Assembly: GCA_902478945.1 (NCBI GenBank)
Contig: CABSMX010000008.1
Span: 1 to 33,123 of the forward strand
Origin: an uncultured Collinsella sp.
GTDB lineage: Bacteria; Actinomycetota; Coriobacteriia; Coriobacteriales; Coriobacteriaceae
Direction: 5' to 3'
DNA length: 33,123 nucleotides
Part shown: one piece after another, positions 14,770 to 22,604 of the stretch
Position numbering within the stretch: position 1 is the first letter of the stretch
Layout of the letters: each line of letters starts with the position of its first letter
Translations under genes and position numbers: made by a program
Notes under the pieces: generated by a model
What the model saw: the letters and a program-made list of their open reading frames with translations, nothing else
Database searches by the model: none
Told to the model about the DNA's origin: nothing

Positions 14770-15219
14770 TTATGCCGCCGCACCCGTAAATGCCTGATAA
14801 ATCTCGTCGGCATCATCAGAAGCGACGATCTGCGCAATCTTGTCCTCATCCATAAAGATGCCAGCAAGTACCTGCATAGCCTCAATATGTGAATTGGAAT
14901 CCTCTGCCGCAAGTGCGACCAAAAGACGAACATCGAAGCTGTCTTCCGAGAACCTAACGGGCTTCTTCAGAACCGTCACGGCAAGCTGACCTTTAATGCA
15001 GCCATCCTCGGGGCGACCGTGAATCAGCGCGACGTCTTCGGTGAGCACATAGTAGGGACCCATCTCGTTGGTGGCGCGGATAATCTCATCCGCATAGCGA
15101 TCCTCGACGTAACCGCCCTCGTTGAGCGGAGCGACGGCGAGCTTGATCGCGTCCTGCCAGGAATCGACAGAATCGGCAAGGCGAACGTTTTCGCGCTTGA
15201 GCATCTCCGTAATCTGCAT
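14770..15219 (-). CDS. PTS EIIA component, mannitol/fructose-type fold (UlaC-like)
   Basis: A 149-residue cytosolic phosphocarrier of the PTS EIIA-2 family. The active histidine is His67 in EDVALIHGRPEDG. Other family features are EIIRATNEMGPYYVLT before the site and VRLLVALAAEDSNSHIEAMQVLAGIF after it. It accepts phosphate from HPr and gives it to EIIB. It starts 15 nt after the aldolase stop, so they are in one operon. Length is complete for a free-standing EIIA. Confidence 0.93.
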   Translation of the reverse strand: MQITEMLKRENVRLADSVDSWQDAIKLAVAPLNEGGYVEDRYADEIIRATNEMGPYYVLTEDVALIHGRPEDGCIKGQLAVTVLKKPVRFSEDSFDVRLLVALAAEDSNSHIEAMQVLAGIFMDEDKIAQIVASDDADEIYQAFTGAAA

Positions 15220-15234
15220 CGGTGCGCCTCGTCC

Positions 15235-16086
15235 CTAAGCGACGATATTCTTGAAGAGGCTGATGCGATGCTCGACAACCTCTTCGACGGCCTTCTGAGC
15301 AGGCATAACCATGTTGCGGTTGGAGGCGTTCTCCTTGAGCTCGTCATAGCACTGCTTGGAGGTCTTGTTCCAGTTGACGAGCAGATCGGTACCAACATTG
15401 AACTTACGGATACCCAGGTCGATGACGTGACGAACGTCCTCGTCCTTAACACCGGTGCCACCATGGATGACCAGGGGGAAGCCGTTCACGGCATCGCGGA
15501 TCTTCTCGAGCTGATCGAAGGAGATGTTGGTCTTGGACTTGTACTGACCATGGTTGGTGCCGATAGCGACGGCAAGGGCGTCGATGCCGGTCTTCTCGAT
15601 GAACTCAACAGCCTGCTCGGGATCGGTATAGCGCACGTCGGCATCGGCGACGGCGACGCCATCCTCGGTACCGCCGACGGTACCGAGCTCGGCCTCAACG
15701 GAAGCGCCGTGGGCCTGAGCCATCTCGACGATGCGTTTGGTACCAAGGATGTTCTCCTTGAAGGGAAGCGCGGAGCCGTCAAACATTACCGAGCTATAGC
15801 CGGCCTCGAGAGCCTTGCGGATCTCGTCGAAGTTCTTGGCGTGGTCGAGGTGGAGAACAACGTTGACGCCGTACTCCTCGGCCATGGACTTGCACACAGC
15901 AACCAGGTTGCGGTGACCGACATAGCTAGCGGTGCCCTCGGAGGTCTGGATGATCACGGGGGTGTGCAGGCGAGCCGCGACGCGAATAATCGACGGGCAC
16001 ATCTCGAGGTTATGGGTGTTGAAAGCACCAACGGCCATGTTGAGCTGGTTAGCCTCTGCCAGGACTTCGCGCAGGGTTACGTACAT
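15235..16086 (-). CDS. Class II fructose/tagatose-bisphosphate aldolase family protein
   Basis: This 283-residue zinc-dependent aldolase would split a ketose bisphosphate (or a ketose 1-phosphate) into dihydroxyacetone phosphate and an aldehyde. VVLHLDHAKN holds catalytic Asp81 and zinc ligand His82, EAELGTVGGTEDG is the conserved loop, and IGTNHG (His179) and IHGGTG (His208) complete the metal site. It is the first gene of the operon with EIIA, EIIB and EIIC, which implies that it acts on the sugar phosphate derived from the imported substrate. It resembles GatY/KbaY and FbaA alike, so which bisphosphate or monophosphate it cleaves is open. No sugar isomerase or 1-phosphate kinase gene is in the operon. 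Confidence 0.93.
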   Translation of the reverse strand: MYVTLREVLAEANQLNMAVGAFNTHNLEMCPSIIRVAARLHTPVIIQTSEGTASYVGHRNLVAVCKSMAEEYGVNVVLHLDHAKNFDEIRKALEAGYSSVMFDGSALPFKENILGTKRIVEMAQAHGASVEAELGTVGGTEDGVAVADADVRYTDPEQAVEFIEKTGIDALAVAIGTNHGQYKSKTNISFDQLEKIRDAVNGFPLVIHGGTGVKDEDVRHVIDLGIRKFNVGTDLLVNWNKTSKQCYDELKENASNRNMVMPAQKAVEEVVEHRISLFKNIVA

Positions 16087-16499
16087 AGTGTTTGCCTCCT
16101 GTTGTCTCCACTGGATGTATCAAGTGGCGACCGCACAGGGGGTGCCGGCCGCCGTCCTTGATCGACAATTAGATTATCACAAACGTCCGTATATTCGGTT
16201 GTCCGAATGATATTTCGTTTGATATGCCCCGTATTGACCGTTCACCTGAATTTTTCGACCGTTTACCCGCTAAAAAAGGCACCGCAACCCATGCGGATGC
16301 CCTTGGCTGCCAGCCGCTCTCAACCAAAACGGAGTGCAAGCTCAACTGGCTCGACCCCACCTCGATCTAGCCATACGTCAAATATGAGGCAAATGAATCG
16401 GTAGCGTTTGTCCCAAATCTTGAGTATTTGTTCGGCAGAACGGCCCCTGCCGGCTCCTGCTAGACTGGTAGATTCCCAACCGTCCATCCAGGAGCCTCA
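16087..16499. other. Divergent intergenic region, PTS operon and nuclease
   Basis: No gene was found here. It holds the leader and probably promoter of the aldolase-PTS operon (minus) and that of the nuclease (plus). A perfect inverted repeat lies at 16193-16208. GACCGTTCACC (16236-16246) and GACCGTTTACC (16257-16267) repeat directly with a 21-bp period, two helical turns. The rest shows nothing recognisable. Confidence 0.6.
16193..16208. promoter_or_regulatory. Possible operator of the aldolase-PTS operon
   Basis: ATTCGG and CCGAAT form a perfect 6-bp inverted repeat around TTGT, about 110 bp upstream of the aldolase start. On the minus strand a GATAAT box lies 16-20 bp downstream of it, so a bound regulator could cover the -35 region. 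The GntR protein at 10246 is a candidate, without direct evidence. Confidence 0.3.
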
Positions 16500-17483
16500 A
16501 TGTCGCGCAAGTCCGCCTACAAGCAAGTGCTTTCCATCGGCACCGCCGTGGTGCTGGGGTTTGCGCTGTTCACAGGGTCGCTCGACGGAGCGCCCAAGCT
16601 GTTGTCGCCGCAAAGCGATGAGCAGGCAGCGGCTCTGGCCGAAAAGCAAAACGAAAGCCCCAGCCGCACCGACGACGAGGCAGACCTGGTTGCCCGGCTC
16701 GAATCGGGAACAGCGAGCTCCTCGGACTCTCAAAATAGCCAAGACTCTGGCGTCGTCACCGATTCCGCCGCGACCGACACCGGCGACGGCGCTTCCGCAG
16801 ACAGCGCCGCCACCCCCATCGACGAGGTCGAAAACCCCGATCTCGACCGCGCCCGCGGCGTATACCTCAGCAGCATTCCCGACTACGCGGGTAACCCCTA
16901 TGTGGCCCTGCGCGCCGACAGCACGCACCCGCTCGGCACGCCATCATTCACGCTCAATGAATACGAGCGCGCCACGGAAGAGGGCTGCTTTAAGAAGTTC
17001 TCCAAGCTCGACAGCTTGGGCCGCACCCGCAAAGCGCTCGCCTGCGTGGGCCCCGAATCGCTTGGTCAAGGCGAGCGCGGCGATATCTCGCGCATCCACC
17101 CCGCCGGCTGGCACCAGCAGCGCTACGACTTTATTCCAGGCCAGAGCCTGTACAACCGCTGCCACCTTATCGCCTGGTCGCTCTGCGGCGAAAACGCCAA
17201 CCGCAAGAATCTCCTCACCGGCACGCGTTATCTCAACGAAACGGGCATGCTGCCGTTTGAGGAGCAGATTCTCGGCTACATCCGCGAAACGGGCAACCAC
17301 GTGCTCTACCGCGTCACGCCCATGTATAACGAAGAGGAACTTGTCTGCCGTGGCGTGCGCCTTGAGGCGCAATCGGTCGAGGACCATGGCAAGACCCTCT
17401 GCTTCCACGTGTACTGCTACAACCTGCAGCCGCACGTGCAGATCGACTACGCCACCGGCCGCAACCAGGCCTCGGGGGACTAG
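16500..17483 (+). CDS. Secreted DNA/RNA non-specific endonuclease (beta-beta-alpha metal type)
   Basis: This 327-residue protein has an N-terminal signal-anchor (about residues 8-26, VLSIGTAVVLGFALF after basic residues), a long Ser/Asp/Ala-rich linker (about 45-110), then a nuclease domain. The core is YNRCHLIAW with the catalytic histidine, then GENANRKNLLTGTRYLN with the metal-binding asparagine, and MLPFEEQILGYI. This NRCHLI form is known from EndA-like DNA-entry nucleases of Gram-positive bacteria. It probably acts outside the membrane, degrading environmental DNA for nutrients or competence. It starts after CAGGAG, is monocistronic and convergent with the EF-G-like gene. The intended role (DNA uptake or scavenging) is inference. 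Confidence 0.92.
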   Translation: MSRKSAYKQVLSIGTAVVLGFALFTGSLDGAPKLLSPQSDEQAAALAEKQNESPSRTDDEADLVARLESGTASSSDSQNSQDSGVVTDSAATDTGDGASADSAATPIDEVENPDLDRARGVYLSSIPDYAGNPYVALRADSTHPLGTPSFTLNEYERATEEGCFKKFSKLDSLGRTRKALACVGPESLGQGERGDISRIHPAGWHQQRYDFIPGQSLYNRCHLIAWSLCGENANRKNLLTGTRYLNETGMLPFEEQILGYIRETGNHVLYRVTPMYNEEELVCRGVRLEAQSVEDHGKTLCFHVYCYNLQPHVQIDYATGRNQASGD

Positions 17484-17530
17484 TCCCGAACCACGACAAG
17501 AACCGACTTGCAACCCCACCGGGGATCAAA

Positions 17531-17563
17531 AAGGGCCGCCCTGGACTACCCAGAGCGACCCTT
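17531..17563. terminator. Hairpin between convergent genes
   Basis: AAGGGCCGCCCTGG and CCAGAGCGACCCTT pair with two mismatches around a 5-nt loop, with AAAA before it and T-poor sequence after it. It probably ends both the nuclease and the EF-G-like transcripts. Confidence 0.55.
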
Positions 17564-17597
17564 GCACCGGCATATATGTTGCAGGCAACGCCACACG

Positions 17598-19673
17598 CTA
17601 CTTGGCGCGGCCCTCCTCATAGCGCTCGACTAGCTTGGCCTGAACGTCATAAGGCACCTGCTCATAGCCGGCGGGCTTCATGGTAAAGTCACCCGTGCCG
17701 CGCGTGATAGAGCGCAGACGCGTCGAGTAATCCGTCAGCTCGGCGAGAGGCGCCTGGGCGATGACCACGGTGTCACCGCGCTCATCGGTCTCCATGCCCG
17801 TCACGCGACCACGCGAGGCAGAGATGTCTCCCATCACGGCGCCGGCGTAGCTCTCGGGAATAGTAACCGTGATTTCCTCGATGGGCTCCAGCACCACCGG
17901 GTCGGCATCGGCGCATGCCTTGCGCAGGCCGATGCGGGCCGCCGCGCGGAACGCCATCTCGTTGGAGTCGACGCTGTGATACGAGCCGTCGTACACAGCC
18001 ACGCGAATGCCCGTGAGCGGGTAGCCGGCAATGATGCCGTCCTTCATGGTCTCCTGGACGCCCTTGTCCACGGCGGGAATCAGCGAGCGCGGAATGCGGC
18101 CGCCTACGACCTCGTCCACAAACTCGTAGCCGTCGCTCGTGCCGTCGGGCCCAATAAGCGGCTCCACGCGCAGCCAGCAGTCGCCGTACTGACCGGCACC
18201 ACCGGTCTGCTTCTTGTGGCGGCCCTGGGCGCTCGCCGTGCGGCGGATGGTCTCGCGATACGGAATGCGGATCGGCACGCTCTTGGCCACGACCTTGGTG
18301 CGGTCCTCAAGGCGATTGAGCAGGACCGAAACCTGCGCCTCACCCACGGCGGAGATAATGGTCTGCCCGGTCTCCTCGTCGCGGTCGATGCTCATGGTCG
18401 GATCGGCCTTGCAGGCCTTTTCGATAAACGTGTAGAGCTTCTCTTCATCGCCGCGATTCTCGGCCTCGATGGCGATGCGGTATTGCGAGTTGGGGAACTT
18501 AAACGCCGCAGCCTCGACCTTGCCGGTAATCGAGAGCGTATCGCCCGTCTCGGCCGCCAGCTTGGGCGCCACGATGATATCGCCGGCATAGGCGTGACCG
18601 ACCTCGGTCATGTCGCGGCCGCACATCACATACAGGTGAGCCAGACGATCGCTCTTGCGGGTGCGCGCGTTGATCAGCTCAAGGCCCGGCTCAAGCGTGC
18701 CCGTCAGCACCTTGATAAAGCTGATACGACCCTGCTGCGGATCGACCAGCGTCTTAAACACAAACGCCACCGGGCGGTCATCGTCGCTCGAAATCTTGAG
18801 CGAATCACCGTCGATGAGCGGCATCTCGCCGTAGTCGGTCGGCGCCGGGAAGTACGTTGCGATGTCGTCCATCAGCGAGTTGACGCCCTGCTCCTTAATA
18901 CAATCGCCCGCAAAGACCGGCACAAAGATGCGCTCGGCGATCGCTTTCGACAGCAGGCCTTCGAGCTCCTCCTGCGTCAGCGTCTCCTCGCCTTCCAAGT
19001 ACTTCATCATCAGCTCGTCGTCAGCCTCGGCCACCAGCTCGCACAGATGGTCATGGGCTTCCTCAGCCTGGGCACGATACTCCTCGGGAATCTCCGACTC
19101 AACGGCTTCGGTGCCGTTGCAATGGCGCGCCTTCATGCGCACCAGGTCGATGATGCCGTCAAAGTCCTCGCCCTCGCCCCAGGGAAGGGTCACGGCGCCC
19201 AGGCGCGTGCCAAAGCGCTCCTGCAGCAGTTCCATGGTGGTCGTAAAGCTGGCCTCGGAGCGCGACAGGCGGTTTACGAACACTGCACGCGCCAGGCGCA
19301 GGTCCTCGGCAGCATACCAGAGCTTAACCGTCGTAGGCTGCGGACCGGCCTCAGCGTCGACCACAAACAGAGCCGTCTCGCAGACGCTCATAGCGGCAAA
19401 GGCGTCGCCGATAAAATCGGGGTAGCACGGGGCATCGAGCACGTTGATGCGCGCGCCCTTCCAGTCGATCGGCGCAATGGTCGTCGAGATGGAGAATGAA
19501 CGCTTGACCTCTTCGGGGTCATAGTCGAGCGTGGGCTTGGTGCCGTCGTGGCCGCCCAGGCGGGCGGTCTTGCCAGAAAGGTGGAGCATGGCCTCGGCGA
19601 GTGAGGTCTTGCCCACCCCGCCTTGGCCTACGAGCACCACGTTCCTTACGTTACCGGTCTTGGGAGCACCCAT
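17598..19673 (-). CDS. Elongation factor G-like GTPase
   Basis: A 691-residue translational GTPase of the EF-G family that differs from canonical FusA. G1 is GQGGVGKTS (16-24) rather than GHVDHGKTT; switch II has DAPCYPDF where EF-G has DTPGHVDF; and the base-specificity motif NKxD reads NRLSR. Domains II to V are present (VAFVFKTLVDPQQGRISF, GEAQVSVLLNRLE, HKKQTGGAGQYGDCW, ASRGRVTGMETDERG). The ATG at 19673 follows AAGGAGG with GAPKTGNVRNV next, and the longer frame upstream is rejected. Such EF-G-like or EF-G2 proteins are found beside true EF-G in Actinobacteria; their role is uncertain, possibly ribosome recycling, stress or ribosome protection. No str-operon genes are nearby. Confidence 0.92.
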   Translation of the reverse strand: MGAPKTGNVRNVVLVGQGGVGKTSLAEAMLHLSGKTARLGGHDGTKPTLDYDPEEVKRSFSISTTIAPIDWKGARINVLDAPCYPDFIGDAFAAMSVCETALFVVDAEAGPQPTTVKLWYAAEDLRLARAVFVNRLSRSEASFTTTMELLQERFGTRLGAVTLPWGEGEDFDGIIDLVRMKARHCNGTEAVESEIPEEYRAQAEEAHDHLCELVAEADDELMMKYLEGEETLTQEELEGLLSKAIAERIFVPVFAGDCIKEQGVNSLMDDIATYFPAPTDYGEMPLIDGDSLKISSDDDRPVAFVFKTLVDPQQGRISFIKVLTGTLEPGLELINARTRKSDRLAHLYVMCGRDMTEVGHAYAGDIIVAPKLAAETGDTLSITGKVEAAAFKFPNSQYRIAIEAENRGDEEKLYTFIEKACKADPTMSIDRDEETGQTIISAVGEAQVSVLLNRLEDRTKVVAKSVPIRIPYRETIRRTASAQGRHKKQTGGAGQYGDCWLRVEPLIGPDGTSDGYEFVDEVVGGRIPRSLIPAVDKGVQETMKDGIIAGYPLTGIRVAVYDGSYHSVDSNEMAFRAAARIGLRKACADADPVVLEPIEEITVTIPESYAGAVMGDISASRGRVTGMETDERGDTVVIAQAPLAELTDYSTRLRSITRGTGDFTMKPAGYEQVPYDVQAKLVERYEEGRAK

Positions 19674-19916
19674 GATGACCTCCTTGCAGGGCCGCGCGCA
19701 ATGCGCGACGCCAACGGGGAGAGTTCGCGGTCGGTGCCGTCCCGGGAGCAGCATGGTCGGCAGCCGAGCCGACTCACCCTCCAAATGTCCTATGCCACCA
19801 CCCTACCCTCACGGGTGACTGTCCATGCACACCTTTCGGCACACGTACGGATACAGACGGCGAAAGGAAGGAGAACGTACGCGAGGCGATTATTGGACCC
19901 CGCCGATGCAAATAAA

Positions 19917-19950
19917 ATGCCGCCGCAGGCCGTAAGACCTGCGGCGGCAT
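19917..19950 (-). terminator. Terminator of the amino acid ABC operon
   Basis: ATGCCGCCGCAGG (19917-19929) pairs perfectly with CCTGCGGCGGCAT (19938-19950) with an 8-nt loop. On the minus strand TTTTATTTG follows. It lies 35 nt after the ATPase stop. Confidence 0.88.
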
Positions 19951-19984
19951 CGCCTCAATTTAATAGTTGAGTAAATAGATGAGC

Positions 19985-20749
19985 CTACCCCTCGATACGG
20001 CTCAAGAACTCACGGGTGCGTTGCTCACGAGGATGATCGATAACCTGCTCGGCAGGACCCTCCTCGACAATGCGGCCTCCGTCCATAAAGACCACGCGGT
20101 CGGCAACATCGCGCGCAAACTGCATCGCATGGGTCACGATCACCATCGTCATATTCTGCGCCGCTAGGTCTTTAATGACACGCAGCACCTCGGCCGTTAG
20201 CTCGGGATCGAGCGCCGAGGTCGGCTCGTCAAAGAACAAGATCTCCGGATCGAGCGCCAAGGCGCGGGCGATACTCACACGCTGTTGCTGACCGCCCGAA
20301 AGCTCACATGGCACCTTGTTCTCGTTGCCCGTAAGCCCCATCTGCGCGATCAACTCACGCGCACGTGCTTCGGCCTGCTCGCGCGGACGCTTGAGTACGC
20401 GAATCGGAGCATCGGTGATGTTTTTCATCACCGTATAGTGCGGAAACAGATTGTAGTTCTGAAACACCAGGCCAAATCGCGAACGCGCCCGCTTGGGCAC
20501 GTCGCCTTTCGCATATACCGCACCCGACCCCGCGTCCGTCGCAACGGCAAGGTCGCCAAACGAGAGCGAGCCTCCGTCAAGTGTCTCGAGCAGTGTGGCG
20601 CAGCGCAGAAGTGTGGACTTACCGCCGCCCGAAGGCCCGATAATCGCCACGACCTCGCCACGCTTTACCTCGAGCGAAATATCCTTGAGCACCTCATTGC
20701 CGCCAAACGCCTTGCGCGCGTTCGCTATATTCATTACCGAATTAATCAT
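19985..20749 (-). CDS. Polar amino acid ABC transporter ATPase
   Basis: This 254-residue ATPase energises amino acid import. Walker A GPSGGGKST, the Q-loop in FQNYNLFPHYT, the signature LSGGQQQRVSIARAL, Walker B EILFFDEPTSALD and the switch histidine in VIVTHAM are all intact. The ATG at 20749 lies inside the end of the permease gene (8-nt overlap), which suggests translational coupling; the ATG at 20734 is an alternative. It ends the lipoprotein-permease-ATPase operon. It may also serve the ATPase-less permease at 2136, which is possible because family-3 ATPases are sometimes shared, but this is not shown here. Confidence 0.95.
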   Translation of the reverse strand: MINSVMNIANARKAFGGNEVLKDISLEVKRGEVVAIIGPSGGGKSTLLRCATLLETLDGGSLSFGDLAVATDAGSGAVYAKGDVPKRARSRFGLVFQNYNLFPHYTVMKNITDAPIRVLKRPREQAEARARELIAQMGLTGNENKVPCELSGGQQQRVSIARALALDPEILFFDEPTSALDPELTAEVLRVIKDLAAQNMTMVIVTHAMQFARDVADRVVFMDGGRIVEEGPAEQVIDHPREQRTREFLSRIEG

Positions 20750-21395
20750 GGTAGTAATCCAATTTTTTCTCGGCGGCGCCCAGCAGCATCTCGACCACAA
20801 AGTTAAAGACCCAGTAGATCAACGCCGCAATCGCAAACGGCACCATGCTCACCTGCGAGGCAACCAGCGCCTTGGCGGTCGAGAACATCTCACCCACGCC
20901 AATGGCAAACGCCAGCGACGTGTCCTTGACCAGCGTGATGATCTCGTTGCCCATCGCCGGCAGAATACGCTTGGCGACCTGCGGCATCACGATATACAGA
21001 AACGTCTGCGTGCGCGAATAGCCCAGCACCTCGGCGGCCTCATATTGACCACGCGGAATCGACTGTAGGCCCGAGCGATAGATCTCGGCAAAGTAGCCGG
21101 CGTAGTTGATGATGAACGCCACAACACACGCCGTCCACTTGGAATCGGGCGTAAGCGAAATACCAAACACGTAGTACGGGGCAAAGTAGATGGCAAACAT
21201 CTGCAGCATGAGCGGCGTACCGCGCATGACCGAAATGTAGATGCGCGCAATCCAACGCAGCGGCGCGATTTTACTCATGCGCATAAACGCCACGGGGATT
21301 CCCAGGGGGATCGACCCGAGCAGCGTCAGCACAAACAGCTGCAAACTGACCAAGAATCCCTGGCCAAGCATCTGCATCATGACTTGAATAGACAT
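20742..21395 (-). CDS. Polar amino acid ABC transporter permease
   Basis: A 217-residue HisMQ/GlnP-type membrane subunit. It has several membrane segments (GFLVSLQLFVLTLLGSIPLG at the N-terminus) and the cytoplasmic loop QYEAAEVLGYSRTQTFLYIV ... MPQVAKRILPAMGNEIITLVKDTSLA that contacts the ATPase. Its ATG overlaps the lipoprotein stop by one base (TAATG) and its end overlaps the ATPase start by 8 nt. It shares length and motifs with the permease at 2136, so the two systems are paralogous. Single permease genes of this type act as homodimers. Confidence 0.95.
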   Translation of the reverse strand: MSIQVMMQMLGQGFLVSLQLFVLTLLGSIPLGIPVAFMRMSKIAPLRWIARIYISVMRGTPLMLQMFAIYFAPYYVFGISLTPDSKWTACVVAFIINYAGYFAEIYRSGLQSIPRGQYEAAEVLGYSRTQTFLYIVMPQVAKRILPAMGNEIITLVKDTSLAFAIGVGEMFSTAKALVASQVSMVPFAIAALIYWVFNFVVEMLLGAAEKKLDYYHD

Positions 21396-22255
21396 TATTT
21401 CAAAACCCAGTTGTCGAAGGATAGACCGTAATCTGCATATTTATCACAGAGGTCCTTGACCGTGCCGTCCTCATAGAGTGCCTTGAGCGACTCGGTCACG
21501 GCATCGGCCGACTTGGTGTCGCCCTTCTTAAAGCCGACGGCGTAGTGCTCGCTGGACAGCGGCTCATCAAGCTGCGTATAGGCATCGGGCTTGGCGGCAA
21601 GCTGATACTGGGCAATCGAAAGGTCGCAAGCCACGGCATCGACCGCGCCGCTCTCGAGCTGCATAAAGGCCGTGTTGTACTCGCCGATGGGGTCGAGCGT
21701 GGCAAACGTCGCCGCCAGATCCTTCTGGTCACCCTCAAGCACGTCCTGAGCAGCGGAATCGGTCTGGGTGATCACCGTCTTGCCAGCAAGATCGTCCCAG
21801 CTTTTGATGTCCGCGTCCTTCTTGACCACCAGTACCTGCTCGTTGAGCATATACGGCTCGGAGAACGTGTAGTCGTCCTCGCGGCCCTCCATGGTAAAGC
21901 CGTTCCAGATGCAATTGATGGCGCCCGAGTTGAGCAGCGTGTCCTTAGCGTCCCAGTCGATGGCCTCGTATTTGACCTCCCAGCCCTGCTTATCGGCAAC
22001 AGCCTTGGCCAAATCGAGATCAAAGCCGGTGTACTCGCCATCGTCGCCCACAAAACCATACGGAGGATAGGACTTATCAAAGCCCACCACAAGCTTCTTG
22101 GACTCTGCAGAGCCCTTCACATCCTTGGCCGCGGCAGAGCCAGCAGTGGAGCCCTTGCCGGCACCACCGCCGCAGCCGACAAGACCAAGGCCAAGCACCG
22201 TGGCAAACGAGCCGGCTAGACCAACAAACTGACGACGAGACATATCGGTATTCAT
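21395..22255 (-). CDS. Amino acid ABC transporter substrate-binding lipoprotein
   Basis: A 286-residue family-3 solute-binding protein. The N-terminus has MSRRQFVGLAG (twin-arginine-like) and the lipobox LVGC with Cys28, so it should be a membrane-anchored extracellular lipoprotein. The mature protein has KLVVGFDKSYPPYGFVGDDG, YTGFDLDLAKAVADKQGW, AIDWDAKDTLLNSGAINCIWNGFT and DLAGKTVITQTDSAAQDVLE, close to cystine or polar amino acid binding proteins. The ATG at 22255 follows AAGGGGG; the in-frame Met5 is another option. It heads an operon of three overlapping genes with a good promoter at 22312-22340. The substrate is not certain. Confidence 0.95.
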   Translation of the reverse strand: MNTDMSRRQFVGLAGSFATVLGLGLVGCGGGAGKGSTAGSAAAKDVKGSAESKKLVVGFDKSYPPYGFVGDDGEYTGFDLDLAKAVADKQGWEVKYEAIDWDAKDTLLNSGAINCIWNGFTMEGREDDYTFSEPYMLNEQVLVVKKDADIKSWDDLAGKTVITQTDSAAQDVLEGDQKDLAATFATLDPIGEYNTAFMQLESGAVDAVACDLSIAQYQLAAKPDAYTQLDEPLSSEHYAVGFKKGDTKSADAVTESLKALYEDGTVKDLCDKYADYGLSFDNWVLK

Positions 22256-22273
22256 GGTATTCCCCCTTGATGG

Positions 22274-22293
22274 CACTTTAGTTAAGTAAAGTG
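22274..22293. promoter_or_regulatory. Possible operator of the amino acid importer
   Basis: CACTTTAGTTAAGTAAAGTG is an 18-of-20 palindrome between the -10 box and the start codon of the lipoprotein gene. A repressor bound here would block transcription. The regulator is unknown. Confidence 0.4.
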
Positions 22294-22311
22294 AGTCATG
22301 TAACGTTCAGA

Positions 22312-22340
22312 ATCATACACTCTACCTTGATAAAGTACAA
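22312..22340 (-). promoter_or_regulatory. Promoter of the amino acid ABC importer operon
   Basis: On the minus strand TTGTAC (22340-22335) and TATGAT (22317-22312) are separated by 17 bp, ideal for the housekeeping sigma factor. The -35 box lies 6 bp from the edge of the large inverted repeat. Confidence 0.7.
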
Positions 22341-22346
22341 GGGAGG

Positions 22347-22497
22347 GTTTGCCCGGCGTGGGCGGGGAGCGGCGCGTAATTAAGTTTCCTGCTCTACAGT
22401 CCTGCGCAAGACGGAAAGCACATTAAGTGCTTTCCTTTGCGTGCGGAACTCGCGATAAACTTAATTACGCGCCGCTCCCCGCCCACGCCGGGCAAAC
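22347..22497. repeat. 151-bp element with perfect 41-bp inverted ends
   Basis: GTTTGCCCGGCGTGGGCGGG and on to AAGTTT (22347-22387) is the exact reverse complement of 22457-22497. The 69-nt interior holds another perfect stem, GGAAAGCAC (22413-22421) and GTGCTTTCC (22427-22435), and partial pairing of GCGCAAG with TTTGCGTGC outside it. The whole could form one long hairpin or a cruciform. No target-site duplication is obvious. It may be a MITE-like element, a structured RNA, or an invertible segment. Confidence 0.9.
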
Positions 22498-22604
22498 ATC
22501 GTTGGACTTATCACTGACATGAAATGGGCGCTTGCATATCGTCTGCTAACTTGGCACGGTACAATGCTTTCAGATTTCAATTTGTAAATTAGTGGGGTTA
22601 ATTC

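Larger units (their letters stand above)
22256..22604. other. Divergent intergenic region with a large inverted repeat
   Basis: It holds the importer promoter and a palindrome (22274-22340), the 151-bp hairpin element (22347-22497), and about 100 bp of AT-richer leader of the methyltransferase gene with GTGGGG as ribosome site. No gene is visible. Confidence 0.7.

Noticed and set aside
16087..16499. tRNA or riboswitch in the largest divergent gap
   Set aside because: No cloverleaf, no CCA end and no known riboswitch core could be recognised by eye.
17976..19499. 507-codon open frame opposite the EF-G-like gene
   Set aside because: Antisense shadow in a high-GC gene; no ribosome site or domain.
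19832..19867. CCTTTCG ... CGAAAGG stem before the EF-G-like gene
   Set aside because: A 7-bp stem with a loop over 20 nt is weak and has no terminator features.
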